Assembly (NCBI GenBank): GCA_022600955.1
Contig: JAHZJK010000025.1
Span: 1-64,000, forward strand
Reading direction: 5' to 3'
DNA length: 64,000 nucleotides
DNA from: Gammaproteobacteria bacterium
GTDB lineage: Bacteria; Pseudomonadota; Gammaproteobacteria; Steroidobacterales; Woeseiaceae
The position numbers and the translations under genes are program-made. The notes beneath the pieces were generated by a model. It ran no database searches and had not been told where the DNA came from. It saw nothing but the letters and a program-made list of their open reading frames with translations. Shown piece after piece: positions 1-9,220 of this stretch; position 1 is the stretch's first letter, and each line of letters starts with the position of its first letter.

Positions 1-116
1 AACTAGGAAGCGCATTCGGAATGCCCTGCATGACCCATGGTGACTTCGAATCATTTTTGGCAAGGATAATCGGTATAGAAATATGGTTCGATAAGCGTCA
101 GAGGGTTATCGATATG

Positions 117-122
117 TATAAT
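117..122 (+). promoter_or_regulatory. candidate -10 box, leaderless start
   Basis: A perfect TATAAT lies only seven bases before the ATG at 130, and no Shine-Dalgarno is visible before that ATG. A start site about seven bases after the -10 would give a leaderless mRNA. There is no good -35 hexamer, so this is tentative. Confidence 0.3.
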
Positions 123-129
123 TCGCCCT

Positions 130-1842
130 ATGCATAAGCCGATCTATCATTTTGACGGCGTTGAACTAGACACAGCGAAGCGCGAGATTCGTTTCAATGA
201 CCACGTCGAGTCACTATCGCCGCTGGTTTTCGGCGTATTCGAACTCTTTGCAACACGCGGCGACGAAGTCGTTACCAAGGACGAATTGTCAGAGGCTCTC
301 TGGCAAGGCCGTGTTGTGACAGACGCGTCTGTCGCCCAAGTGATTCGCAAGGCAAGAACCGTGCTGGAAAACTGCGGCGCGGACCCCAGCATTATCAAGA
401 CACAACACGGTCATGGGTATCGACTGGACGTGCACGTGGCCGTCAAAGAGAACCCGATGGCGCCGCCTAAAAGGCAAAATCATCCGCTAAGAAATGGGGT
501 GCTTGCTGCTTTACTGGGTGGCCTGCTGGTTACGGCAGCGAATGTTAGCGACATATTGCAATGGATAATACCGGATGGCTCCATCGACATAATGGAGAAA
601 ACCAGGTCGACGGTTGAGTCGACCGACGCCAAGGTCGACGAACTCGTCCAGATGTTACGTGACCAGGCCGCAAGGTCCGGCGTCGCTCTCAAACCAGGCT
701 CCGAAGACACAATCCGCAAAGCGCTTCAGGATATCGTCAACTCGGTTGATGCGCGAAAGAGATCGGCGGTTGATCTATTGATCGCAGGCGATGTTGACGG
801 CGCTGCTGCGTCTATTGCCTCGGTCGCAGAAGATCTGGATATGGCGTCCAAACAATCAGTTGACGCGGCGGCCATCAGTTGGCGAGAGGCCGGTGCCATC
901 TACTACACGAGCAATATTGACGAGGCAGTAAACAGTTACCAGTCGGCTTACAACTTACGACCTGACGACGCCGCGAACCGCCTCGATCTGGGGTACGCAC
1001 TTATACGCGCGGGTCGTCTTGACGAGGCGATCGATATTTTCGACGTGCTGGCAGAATCTGAGGTGTCGACCGAGATTAGCGCCGACGCGCTTCGTGGCGT
1101 CGGAACCGCACGCAAACTCCGGGGCGAGTACGATATTGCAACTGTTTATTTATCGCGCGCAATGGGCTTTGCACAACAAACCGGGCTTCGACGCCAGTCA
1201 CTTGTATTGCTGCAGCAGGGAGCGATCGCACGCAATCGTGGCGACTACGAACAGGCACGCACGACATTCGAAACAGCATCAGGTTTCGCAGAGGAGATCG
1301 GAGACGAACACCTGCTTGCCGAATCGTTGAACAATTTGGGCATAGTCATGGCCAGTATCGGACGTTTCGATCAGGCGATCGACATGCTCTCCAGAGCCTA
1401 CGACACACACGTCGCGAGGCGCGATATTGCTGGTCAGGCGACGGCGCTGGGTAACCTGGGTGCGACAGCGCTCGTCAGGAAAGACTTCGACAGCGCGGAA
1501 GACTATTTGCTCGAGTCCGTAAAGATTGGGGAGCGTCTAGGGTGGCAAAGGTCTATTGCCCTCGACCTCATCAATCTGAGTAACATCGCCGCATCTCGTC
1601 AGCAGTACCAAATTGCTTCAGAGCGGTTGTCGAGAGCACTCGATATCGCGAGCACCGCTGAGCTGGATGAAATCTATCCGATCATCCTCGCAAACATGGG
1701 AGAACTTGCTCGTGAACGGGGAAGTGACAGCGAAGCATGCCGTCTGTGGGCAGAAGCTCTGCCCGCGTTGCGTTCCATGCAACACAGCGCGACGGACATC
1801 GTTGTCCGTCATCAGGGCGACCTGGGTTGTCCAACTCTATAA
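130..1842 (+). CDS. Membrane-anchored winged-helix regulator with TPR domain (CadC-like layout)
   Basis: A 570-residue protein. Residues 1-105 form a Trans_reg_C (OmpR/CadC-type) winged helix; the recognition-helix and wing region ends in GHGYRLDV, typical of the family. One membrane segment follows near residues 120-138, then a helical linker and TPR-like repeats from about 230 to 560 (repeated patterns such as A.A..NLG and GDYEQA). By family analogy the N-terminus binds DNA from the membrane while the outside TPR domain senses a partner or signal. It stands alone; the next gene begins 156 bases downstream with its own strong ribosome site. Its ligand and targets are not visible. A second protein of similar layout lies at 12051-14291. 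Confidence 0.85.
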   Translation: MHKPIYHFDGVELDTAKREIRFNDHVESLSPLVFGVFELFATRGDEVVTKDELSEALWQGRVVTDASVAQVIRKARTVLENCGADPSIIKTQHGHGYRLDVHVAVKENPMAPPKRQNHPLRNGVLAALLGGLLVTAANVSDILQWIIPDGSIDIMEKTRSTVESTDAKVDELVQMLRDQAARSGVALKPGSEDTIRKALQDIVNSVDARKRSAVDLLIAGDVDGAAASIASVAEDLDMASKQSVDAAAISWREAGAIYYTSNIDEAVNSYQSAYNLRPDDAANRLDLGYALIRAGRLDEAIDIFDVLAESEVSTEISADALRGVGTARKLRGEYDIATVYLSRAMGFAQQTGLRRQSLVLLQQGAIARNRGDYEQARTTFETASGFAEEIGDEHLLAESLNNLGIVMASIGRFDQAIDMLSRAYDTHVARRDIAGQATALGNLGATALVRKDFDSAEDYLLESVKIGERLGWQRSIALDLINLSNIAASRQQYQIASERLSRALDIASTAELDEIYPIILANMGELARERGSDSEACRLWAEALPALRSMQHSATDIVVRHQGDLGCPTL

Positions 1843-1856
1843 GTCATTGATTAGTA

Positions 1857-1884
1857 ATCATTTCGGTCGTGTTCACGAAATGAT
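1857..1884 (+). terminator. Candidate hairpin terminator
   Basis: A perfect 9-bp stem (ATCATTTCG and its complement) with a ten-base loop sits 14 bases after the stop of the winged-helix regulator. A run of seven T lies about 15 bases beyond the stem, farther than in a classical intrinsic terminator, so function is uncertain. Confidence 0.4.
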
Positions 1885-1998
1885 CATCTAATATTCAGGT
1901 TTTTTTCAAGCACTCCAACTGCGTGTTGCGCATTGTCGTCAGCGCTTCGGGATCGACAACCCGAAAATACAATCACGCACCAAAGGAGTGTAGAAGAA

Positions 1999-2952
1999 AT
2001 GGGTATCTACAGCGAGCACCTGCCACAACTAAACAAACAGCTTTGCATAACCGACGCTGGTCTGGAGACCGAGCTGGTGTTCATTAAGGGCATTGAACTG
2101 CCCGAGTTTGCGTCTTACCACCTGCTAAAGAGCGACGCGGGCACCGACCAGTTGCTGGAATACTGGTGCCAGTTCCAGGATCTTGCCTCGACGCGCGGCT
2201 TAGGCCTCGTAATCGAGACTGCAACCTGGCGTGCGAATGCCGACTGGGGCGCAAAGATTGGCGATAGTCCCGAGCAGCTTGATGCGTTGAACCGCAAGTC
2301 GGTTAGGGTACTCGAGCGAATGCGCGAACGTCACCCTGACACATCGCTGATCATCAGTGGATGTGTCGGCCCGCGTGGTGATGGCTATAGCCCAGCGTCA
2401 CAGATGACAAGCGATGAAGCCCGCGAGTATCACAGCATGCAAATTGCAACACTTGCTGACACGAACGTCGACCTGATCAGCGGGCTGACGCTTAACTACA
2501 TTGAAGAGGCAGTGGGCCTGACTCGCGCTGCCCAGGAACATGGCCTTCCGGTTGTCATCTCATTCACCGTAGAGACTGATGGTCGGTTACCGACGGGCGA
2601 CTCACTTGAGGAAGCGATCAAAACGGTGGACGCGGCGACAGGCCAGGGTCCGGTCTATTACATGATCAATTGTGCTCATCCGACACATTTCGATGCGCTA
2701 TTCGACGGAAAAGAAGGTTGGAGCAGAAGACTCATGGGTATAAGGGCAAACGCTTCTTGTATGAGTCATGCGGAACTCGACGAATCTGAGGAGCTCGATG
2801 ATGGCAGCCCTGAGGAGCTGGGGCTGCAGTATCGTCAGTTGTTAGACCGCTTGCCGCATTTAACGGTACTCGGCGGTTGTTGTGGCACCGACTTTCGCCA
2901 CATTGAGCAGATCTGCGAATCCATTGCCGACGCACCCCGTCTCAGCTCTTGA
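1999..2952 (+). CDS. Homocysteine S-methyltransferase family protein
   Basis: A 317-residue, probably cytoplasmic enzyme. The family moves a methyl group from a donor such as S-methylmethionine or S-adenosylmethionine to homocysteine, giving methionine. The zinc-binding cysteines of the family are present: one in the NCAHP motif and a pair in GGCCGTD near the C-terminus. The N-terminal D.G.ETEL block is also typical. I chose the ATG at 1999 because AAAGGAGT lies ten bases before it; an upstream in-frame start at 1933 lacks such a site. The next gene, an MddA-type methanethiol methyltransferase, starts 54 bases downstream, which suggests a shared role in methylated sulfur metabolism. The actual methyl donor cannot be read from sequence. 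Confidence 0.88.
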   Translation: MGIYSEHLPQLNKQLCITDAGLETELVFIKGIELPEFASYHLLKSDAGTDQLLEYWCQFQDLASTRGLGLVIETATWRANADWGAKIGDSPEQLDALNRKSVRVLERMRERHPDTSLIISGCVGPRGDGYSPASQMTSDEAREYHSMQIATLADTNVDLISGLTLNYIEEAVGLTRAAQEHGLPVVISFTVETDGRLPTGDSLEEAIKTVDAATGQGPVYYMINCAHPTHFDALFDGKEGWSRRLMGIRANASCMSHAELDESEELDDGSPEELGLQYRQLLDRLPHLTVLGGCCGTDFRHIEQICESIADAPRLSS

Positions 2953-3006
2953 CGGTTAACGAAGGACTGATTGTCCGTTTGTCCTGGTCAGAAAAGGCAA
3001 AACACA

Positions 3007-3735
3007 ATGACAAAGTTTCTATTTTTATTCTATTCGGCGATTGGCTATTTGCTTGGATTGGCAAGTCTTGCCTATCTAGCTGGCTTCCTTATTGATTTCG
3101 GGGTCCCCAAGGGAATAAACGACGGTAATGTCCAGCCATTCTGGATATCTGTATTGATCGATACCTCTCTTGTATTGGGGTTTGGGTTACATCACTCCCT
3201 GACAGCCCGAAGTTCATTCAAGCGATGGTGGACGCAGTGGATTCCAGAGCCGATTGAACGAGCGACCTACGTCTACATGACCGCAGTTGTTACTTTCATT
3301 GTTGTTTTTTTCTGGCAACCAATTCCCGTCACGATCTGGCAGGTCGAGAATCAGGCAGGTTCGATTCTGGTTCTCACTGTATATGTAGCGATTTGGCTGA
3401 TGATGTCTGCAGCAACATTCCACTTTGGTCATTTTGGATTTTTTGGCTTACGGCAGGCGTGGGACAGGTATCTTGATCGCTCAGCGGCTTCAGTGCCGTT
3501 TACTGCACGCTATCTCTATTCACTGGTTCGACACCCGATCAGTCTTGGTTGGATGTTGATGCCGTGGTTTGCACCGCACATGACAGTAGGCCAGCTGGTT
3601 TGGGCGTTGACGGTGACATGCTACGTCCTGATTGCCACTAAGTATGAGGAGGCCGATCTTGTTCGGGAAATTGGCGATGACTATCTCAAGTACCGAGCCG
3701 AGGTACCCACTTTTGTGCCCGGAACGAGGGATTAA
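3007..3735 (+). CDS. mddA: Methanethiol S-methyltransferase (MddA type)
   Basis: A 242-residue integral membrane protein with about five or six hydrophobic segments, of the isoprenylcysteine methyltransferase/NnrU-like fold. It resembles MddA, which methylates methanethiol with S-adenosylmethionine to dimethyl sulfide. Recognised features are the N-terminal GLASLAYLAGF..DFGVPK block, the QHS/HHS-like helix followed by RSSFKRWWT, the P.PIERATYV segment, and the C-terminal YLYSLVRHPI..GWM plus KYEEADL signature of the SAM-binding end. I prefer ATG 3007 over a TTG at 2971. The gene lies between a homocysteine methyltransferase and a barrel gene whose ATG begins one base after this stop, so the three are probably co-transcribed. 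Family assignment is from memory of MddA sequences; NnrU or a related methyltransferase is the alternative. Confidence 0.75.
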   Translation: MTKFLFLFYSAIGYLLGLASLAYLAGFLIDFGVPKGINDGNVQPFWISVLIDTSLVLGFGLHHSLTARSSFKRWWTQWIPEPIERATYVYMTAVVTFIVVFFWQPIPVTIWQVENQAGSILVLTVYVAIWLMMSAATFHFGHFGFFGLRQAWDRYLDRSAASVPFTARYLYSLVRHPISLGWMLMPWFAPHMTVGQLVWALTVTCYVLIATKYEEADLVREIGDDYLKYRAEVPTFVPGTRD

Positions 3736-3736
3736 T

Positions 3737-4486
3737 ATGATGATTATCCGCTACATCTTTTGTCGCCGTTGGATAGTGATATATGCAGTTTTGGCGGCAA
3801 CACTAATTGCTAGTCAAGCACGCTCCGACAATATTCGTGAATGCGACGTCAGTGCAGCGCAAATGAATTCCAATGCCAGATTCAGTTTTGACCCTATACC
3901 CTCGTTGTCATTGAACCTGAAGGCGAAACGAGGCGCTGGTTTTCAGCTTGACTGTACAATCGGCGTCGCTGACAAAGGCTGGTTCCTGCGGGGGTCATAC
4001 CAACAAACTACGGGTCATATCGTGGTAGACCTGCGTTTTGATCCCGAAATCGAGACTGGCCGGTTCGACTTGCATCAACGAAATTGGATATTTGACATAG
4101 GCCATCATGCAGAATTGAGTTCAGACATTTCACTACTCTTTTATGCGGGCTACTCAAAGAGTCGGTTTGAGCCTGACGATTTTCTTCTTGTGCTCCCGTC
4201 AGGTGGCGCACAGTTTGATCATCGAGGGGCGCTACGACAAGGCGACGGTGGTTTTACAGTCGCCGCAGGTGTGCGGTGGAAAGCGACAGAAGCCATAGGT
4301 ATAGAGGGACAATTGCGCTACCTCGATAAGTCGATGTACGAGCTTACGGACGCCGGAATACGGAGCGAGGTATTGGGACGAGTTGGTGCAACGGTGAAAC
4401 TGAGTGACACGATGAGGATAGTGTTGGAAGACGCGATCGGTGAACAATCGCGAGTTTCGAATCTGGGCCTGAGGTGGTCTTTTTGA
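3737..4486 (+). CDS. Outer-membrane beta-barrel protein
   Basis: A 249-residue protein with an N-terminal signal sequence (about residues 1-28, after a basic RYIFCRRW start). Alternating hydrophobic strands follow, and it ends in a C-terminal aromatic (LGLRWSF), the usual barrel-assembly signal. The ATG at 3737 begins one base after the stop of the methanethiol methyltransferase, which implies translational coupling. The size fits an 8- to 10-stranded barrel. No family or substrate is recognised; a link to release or uptake of sulfur compounds would be inference from position only. Confidence 0.7.
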   Translation: MMIIRYIFCRRWIVIYAVLAATLIASQARSDNIRECDVSAAQMNSNARFSFDPIPSLSLNLKAKRGAGFQLDCTIGVADKGWFLRGSYQQTTGHIVVDLRFDPEIETGRFDLHQRNWIFDIGHHAELSSDISLLFYAGYSKSRFEPDDFLLVLPSGGAQFDHRGALRQGDGGFTVAAGVRWKATEAIGIEGQLRYLDKSMYELTDAGIRSEVLGRVGATVKLSDTMRIVLEDAIGEQSRVSNLGLRWSF

Positions 4487-4544
4487 TCGTCCCAAGTACG
4501 TAATGAAATCAACCGCCAGGCACCGTTAGCTCAGAATTGTCATC

Positions 4545-5669
4545 TCAATCCTGCTCGTCACCTGCAGAGCTACCGCCGACCTGAGCCTGGTCTTTGGTCC
4601 GCCCTATACGTTCTATCGTCATGATGAAGCTGCGAGTTGCATCCAGTGTAGAGAGCGTATCGTCGTTGTCTGCCGGAAATACATATCTGGCATCGTTGAG
4701 CTGCACGGTTAGTTCGCTGTCGTCCAATCGCCAAAAGAATGTCGACGGCAGCGCAACCAGGGCATTCGGGTCAACCCAGTTGAATGCGATTACGCCGTCT
4801 TGCTGAAATTCCAGATATCCCCCGTTCGCAAACAGCTCCTCGGTTTCCTCGGGTAACGGGATGTTCTTGTTGTCCAGGACTATTGTTGTGCGCCATTGCG
4901 TCCCAACAATTGTTTCTGACTGCAGCGGGCTCTTTTTGAGCGGTAATGTGTCGGGCCACAGCGCATAGAATAAGCTGGCGGCGATCACGATGATCGCAGC
5001 GCCAAACAACCAACGGCCCGCGCCAGTTGAGTCGTTTTCGGCTGATTCAATCGTCAATTCCCCGGATTGGCTGATGGGTTCTGCAACAGCGCAATCTGTC
5101 GGTTCCGAAATATGTGGTTCGTCGAGGTCGAGTGGGCTGAACAACTCGGCAACTGTCGAGTTCATCGCGGCAGCAACGCACGCCGCGGTACTTTGTGCGA
5201 CATCGGGCCAGTTGCCCGACTCAATTGCCTCAAGGAGTACCGGTGGAATGCCGCTGCTCGCAGCGACCTCGTTGATGGTCAACCCGCGGACTTCTCGAAG
5301 CCGCTGGAGTGCTGTGGTATTTACAGAGAGCCGTTCAACAGTTGACAACGGCTTGTTGCCTGTCCGCGATGAGATGCCCTCTTTGCCGTCGTAACGCATG
5401 TGGTGTTCGACCAATTCCTGCCAGGGAAGCAGGCTTTCTATACCGCGGCTCTCGGTGTATTCGCAGTACTGGGCAATAACCATCTGCTGGTGTCGACCCC
5501 ATTGTCCGACCTCTTTCCCTGCCTTGATCGCCACGGCTCGGCTGTGAAGCCGTTTCGCGCCCCGTTCGAGAATGCTGGATGAGACACCGAACAACTGTGC
5601 CGCGCGAAGTACCAATTCCGGTCGGACCGCATAGAAATCCCGATCATTTATTGAATCGTTTTCAACCAT
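4545..5669 (-). CDS. Membrane-anchored HTH protein, unknown role
   Basis: A 374-residue protein, convergent with the preceding barrel gene. An N-terminal helical region is followed by an XRE-like helix-turn-helix at about residues 118-165 (LREVRGLTINEVAASSGIPPVLLEAIE). One membrane helix lies near 225-243, and a C-terminal beta-rich domain of about 120 residues begins near the IVGTQWRT segment, which recalls META or lipocalin-like folds. The likely topology is a cytoplasmic DNA-binding part with a periplasmic sensor. Target and ligand are unknown. The start is the first ATG of the frame, with GAGGG just before it. Confidence 0.65.
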   Translation of the reverse strand: MVENDSINDRDFYAVRPELVLRAAQLFGVSSSILERGAKRLHSRAVAIKAGKEVGQWGRHQQMVIAQYCEYTESRGIESLLPWQELVEHHMRYDGKEGISSRTGNKPLSTVERLSVNTTALQRLREVRGLTINEVAASSGIPPVLLEAIESGNWPDVAQSTAACVAAAMNSTVAELFSPLDLDEPHISEPTDCAVAEPISQSGELTIESAENDSTGAGRWLFGAAIIVIAASLFYALWPDTLPLKKSPLQSETIVGTQWRTTIVLDNKNIPLPEETEELFANGGYLEFQQDGVIAFNWVDPNALVALPSTFFWRLDDSELTVQLNDARYVFPADNDDTLSTLDATRSFIMTIERIGRTKDQAQVGGSSAGDEQD

Positions 5670-5860
5670 CCCTCAGCCCGTCCTCGCTGTCATCTAGATT
5701 TCAGTATCGATTGGTTTGTATTAAGAGGCGACTGCTAACGCCCGGAATACTTATTAAACGGTACTGCAAGTTGCTTGGCCGATCCCGCGACATAGCGCAA
5801 CAATCGCCACATTAGCCGACGATACCGTCCGGCGACAATAGCATTGCACAGGAGACCGTT

Positions 5861-7174
5861 ATGATCGACAGAAAGCAGGCACGACAGTGGCCCGTCCTGG
5901 TACTGGCAGTTTGTGGCAGCGGGTGCGGTGGATCCGGTGGAGAGGGTCCGATAGTTCCTCCGGCGGCCCAGCCACCCGTTGTCACGACGGAAAGTGGCCG
6001 CCTGATTGATGGACCGGTTTCGAGTATTGAATTTCGCTCCGGCGAGGCAAGCGGAACCACGGATAGCGGCGGTGTTTTTCGGTATGAGTCGGTGGACGGG
6101 GTCTCCCAGGTTACCGATTTTTCCTTCGGCGGTATCGAAATCGGGAGTACAGTGGGGAGGCCGATAATAACGCCACTCGATTTCGTTCCGCGTAGCAACA
6201 TCAATTCTCTGGCAGTCCTGAATATCTCACGCTTCCTGCAAATGCTCGATTCCGATGACGACCTGAGTAACGGGATAGCGCCTTCAGTCGACCTCACTGC
6301 GGCTGTAAACGGAATGACGTGGGGCCCGATCGATTTTGCTGATAATGACTTTGCCAATCAGCCAGCTGTGGCCGACCTGGTTAGCTTCATCAATTCGGTT
6401 GACAGCGTACTCCATAGTTTGCCAACGCCCGAAGCGGCACGGGACCATCTGCGAGAGTCATTGGCTTGTTTGAGTTCCGGAATTTATCACGGCCGCTTTT
6501 CGGGTGATGATAGCGGGCAATTTGTTATGTTGCTGCAACACCTCAGGGCCGATCCTTCGCAGTTTGGCAATGAGATTCCACGCCCGGGAGTTGCCAGTGC
6601 GTTGGTGTACAGCGAAATCCAGAATCGGCTCATCGGAGTTCTGCCGCGACAATCGCTTGGGTTCGATGCGAATCAGTCCTTTATTGTGGGTGAAACGACC
6701 AACGGCGCGCAGTTCTCCGGATCATTGGCGAATTACGATCGGCTAACAGGCGGTGAGTGGCGTAATGATGTCGAGGGTGGCGTGGGTACTTTCGATGGCG
6801 AGCGCGTCGCCGGCGACTTTAGTGCCGTGTTTCGCCTGGCCGGTGCATTTGGCGATGACACACCCTTCGATGTTGGCGACGACACCGCCGACAACCGAGG
6901 TGGATTAGCATTGGACGTGTTTGCAGACAATCGGGTATCCGGCGTGATGGTCAGCGCACGCGGCGACGTTGTGTCTTTGTCTGGAACGTTGGAGGGCGAG
7001 ACCATCTTGGCGACATCCACCGATAGCGGGTCAATTGAGATTACGCTCGACACTGACGGGACTAATCCGCTAAACACCGTGGCAGGCCTGTTCGGCGTAC
7101 CCGGCTTTTGGGGTTCCTGGCAACATGCCGGACTCTCCGGTGTGCTGGGTGGGACCAGTTGCAAGTTGCAATAG
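5861..7174 (+). CDS. Secreted lipoprotein, unknown function
   Basis: A 437-residue protein with a short signal sequence and a lipobox-like GSGC (Cys near residue 22), then a Gly/Ser/Pro-rich linker. The body has beta-rich segments: a repeat-like GRLIDGPVSS block near residues 45-60, of the sort seen in surface proteins, and a Gly/Asp-rich C-terminal half (about 270-430) that resembles beta-barrel or transferrin-binding-like lipoproteins. AGGAG stands seven bases before the ATG. There is no recognisable enzyme motif. It is divergent from the HTH membrane protein. Confidence 0.65.
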   Translation: MIDRKQARQWPVLVLAVCGSGCGGSGGEGPIVPPAAQPPVVTTESGRLIDGPVSSIEFRSGEASGTTDSGGVFRYESVDGVSQVTDFSFGGIEIGSTVGRPIITPLDFVPRSNINSLAVLNISRFLQMLDSDDDLSNGIAPSVDLTAAVNGMTWGPIDFADNDFANQPAVADLVSFINSVDSVLHSLPTPEAARDHLRESLACLSSGIYHGRFSGDDSGQFVMLLQHLRADPSQFGNEIPRPGVASALVYSEIQNRLIGVLPRQSLGFDANQSFIVGETTNGAQFSGSLANYDRLTGGEWRNDVEGGVGTFDGERVAGDFSAVFRLAGAFGDDTPFDVGDDTADNRGGLALDVFADNRVSGVMVSARGDVVSLSGTLEGETILATSTDSGSIEITLDTDGTNPLNTVAGLFGVPGFWGSWQHAGLSGVLGGTSCKLQ

Positions 7175-7263
7175 TGCTCATTTGAGCCGATATATCGTCG
7201 GTAGGGACGATGCGCTATGATCCGGGGGCGCTAATTATCCGGTCGGTTGTCAGGAGGGAACGT

Positions 7264-8064
7264 ATGTCGTTCATAAAAAAAATAGGACTTGGTGTCGGGC
7301 GTCTCATAATTCTCATCGTCTTTGTTCTTGCCGTTGTATTGATGAAGATGACATTGACAAACGGGAGCGGTCCGGATAGCGGTTCCTATTTTCTAGCCGG
7401 CATTGCACTGCTTACTGCGATTATTGGTTTGAAGTATTTCGCCCAGCCACGCTTGCGTGAGGGCCCGGCTTGGGTCCGGAGGACGAACCTGCTGGCGTCC
7501 CTGTTCGTATTGACCGGACTGCTGGCATTGATCCTTGGGCATTCGACTATCGGACAGATTATTCTGTATCCATCGTTGATCGCACTGGCGATGTCCTTTT
7601 TCAGAGTCGATATGATGCTCCACAACATGCGCACCGAAGCTGTAGTCGACATCTCGCGGCGGCTGGCATTCGGAGGTGGTGGTTTTGCAGCAGTTTACGT
7701 GTTCGCCCTGTTTTCCAATGACAGGTTTTTTAGCCTGAAGGTGTTTCTATTCGCCTTTTGCGTGATGGCGATGATCATCGGCTTCATGACGATTCGCTCG
7801 CGGATCGCGGACCACGAGAGGTACTTCCTTATGTGGGCCGGCAAAGAGCCGCCACCTATAAAGGAACTGCCAGGTGAAATGATTTATCAAAGCGCGGTCT
7901 ACGATCACCAATCAGTCAAAGGGTTTCTTCGAATCCTCTTTTATCTGTACTTTCTGATTGTGGTATTTATCGCGGGCATCATTGCTATTCCCTTTTACGC
8001 GTATTTGCTCGCGCGTGGCGTCGCAGCAACGGCAACGTCGGGTTCTGAGAGTTCGGACACCTGA
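7264..8064 (+). CDS. Integral membrane protein, unknown function
   Basis: A 266-residue protein with about seven hydrophobic helices (roughly residues 10-28, 38-56, 72-90, 95-115, 135-155, 160-180 and 225-250). A soluble loop between the last two carries conserved-looking charged residues (RIADHERYFLMW). The ATG at 7264 is preceded by AGGAGGG, which settles the start over an upstream ATG at 7210. No family is recognised. It is convergent with the AraC regulator, 31 bases apart. Confidence 0.7.
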   Translation: MSFIKKIGLGVGRLIILIVFVLAVVLMKMTLTNGSGPDSGSYFLAGIALLTAIIGLKYFAQPRLREGPAWVRRTNLLASLFVLTGLLALILGHSTIGQIILYPSLIALAMSFFRVDMMLHNMRTEAVVDISRRLAFGGGGFAAVYVFALFSNDRFFSLKVFLFAFCVMAMIIGFMTIRSRIADHERYFLMWAGKEPPPIKELPGEMIYQSAVYDHQSVKGFLRILFYLYFLIVVFIAGIIAIPFYAYLLARGVAATATSGSESSDT

Positions 8065-8095
8065 AAAGACACCGGCATCCGTCCGCAGCTGGTGA

Positions 8096-9037
8096 CTAAG
8101 CAGACACGGCTTGCCTGCGGTACGTTGCCGGCGCAACGTGATGATGTTTTTTGAAGACACGTCCAAACGCCGCCTCGGATTGGTAACCAACACTCTCTGC
8201 AATGTCCAGAATCGGGTTGTCAGTTTGTACTAACAGCTGCCTGGCAATTTGCATTCGCCAGAACGTTACGTATTTCAGTGGCGTCATCGACATGCATGCG
8301 GAAAATCTTGCGACGAAAGAGGTTCGCGAAAGGCATGCGATATCTGAAAGAGCCTCCAAAGTAAGTGGTTTCGACGGATCTTTATGAATAGCCGTAAGCA
8401 CCGGCGCAATGTTGGAGTCCTGAAAGGCGGCAAAAACCGGTTTGTCCGCTCCGTCTGTTGCGAAAAATGTACGCAACGCCTGCGCCAGGATAATTTCTGA
8501 CATTCGAATCGCGATAAAATCACCGCCGATACCATCACGACCGACCTCAGTACCGATTAGTCGCAATGTACTTTCCATCCAGCGGCCCGCGACTTCGCCA
8601 TAGTTCTTGATGTGAATATAGTCCGGTAGCGACTCAAGCACCGGGTGGCTCGCGTGTTCGTCGAACGCAAAATGACCGCATACGAGTTGGGTTTCCTGGT
8701 TGCTCCCTAGATCCCCGACTACGAGGGCACCATGGCCGGTGAAGCCCGATTCTTCGACTATCTTGTCAAGGTGGACGGATTCGCCTTCCGTCGCTGGGTC
8801 ACAGAACAAGGTGTGAGTTGCTCCTCGAGGAATAATGACGAGATCCCCCTGCTCAAGCAGCACTGGATCCGCAGTTTTGACGACGCGTACGAAACAACTG
8901 CCTTTATGGGCGAAATGAAATCGCGCCACATTTTCGAACGCCGGAACCTGCACGCTCCAGGGCGATGTGAAGGACGTCCGAAAGTAGAGCGTTCCTTTGA
9001 CCTGGTGGCGAGAAAGAATGTCGCTGAGTATATCCAT
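8096..9037 (-). CDS. AraC-family transcriptional regulator
   Basis: A 313-residue regulator (from ATG 9037; an ATG at 9073 is possible). The N-terminal half is a cupin-type sensor domain (SPWSVQVPAF..VRFHFAHKGSC, then a VIIPRGATHTL loop), as in the AraC_N_2/cupin_6 group. The C-terminal 100 residues hold two helix-turn-helix units: one at LEALSDIACLSRTSFVARF and a second at PILDIAESVGYQSEAAFGRVFKK, with the family end HHHVAPATYRRQ. It is divergent from the DUF4142/cupredoxin genes at 9221, separated by about 180 bases, so it is a candidate regulator of that run. The effector is unknown. Confidence 0.9.
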   Translation of the reverse strand: MDILSDILSRHQVKGTLYFRTSFTSPWSVQVPAFENVARFHFAHKGSCFVRVVKTADPVLLEQGDLVIIPRGATHTLFCDPATEGESVHLDKIVEESGFTGHGALVVGDLGSNQETQLVCGHFAFDEHASHPVLESLPDYIHIKNYGEVAGRWMESTLRLIGTEVGRDGIGGDFIAIRMSEIILAQALRTFFATDGADKPVFAAFQDSNIAPVLTAIHKDPSKPLTLEALSDIACLSRTSFVARFSACMSMTPLKYVTFWRMQIARQLLVQTDNPILDIAESVGYQSEAAFGRVFKKHHHVAPATYRRQAVSA

Positions 9038-9220
9038 GCGTAACTCAATATCTTGGCTGCACTGGAAAGTCAACTACGTGGTTCTAGTCCGGACGTTTGA
9101 TCAAAAAATATGGCGAATTGGTCATTAATAACTCCGCCAGTTTGTAGTTCAATCCTCTCACGCTGTCTCACGGACGGCTACGCGCAACCAAAATATCGTC
9201 AGGAATCGAGGAATGTTCAA

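Noticed and set aside
5040..5400. Plus-strand frames within the HTH membrane protein
   Set aside because: Antisense to a frame with HTH and membrane helix; no start signals or domains.
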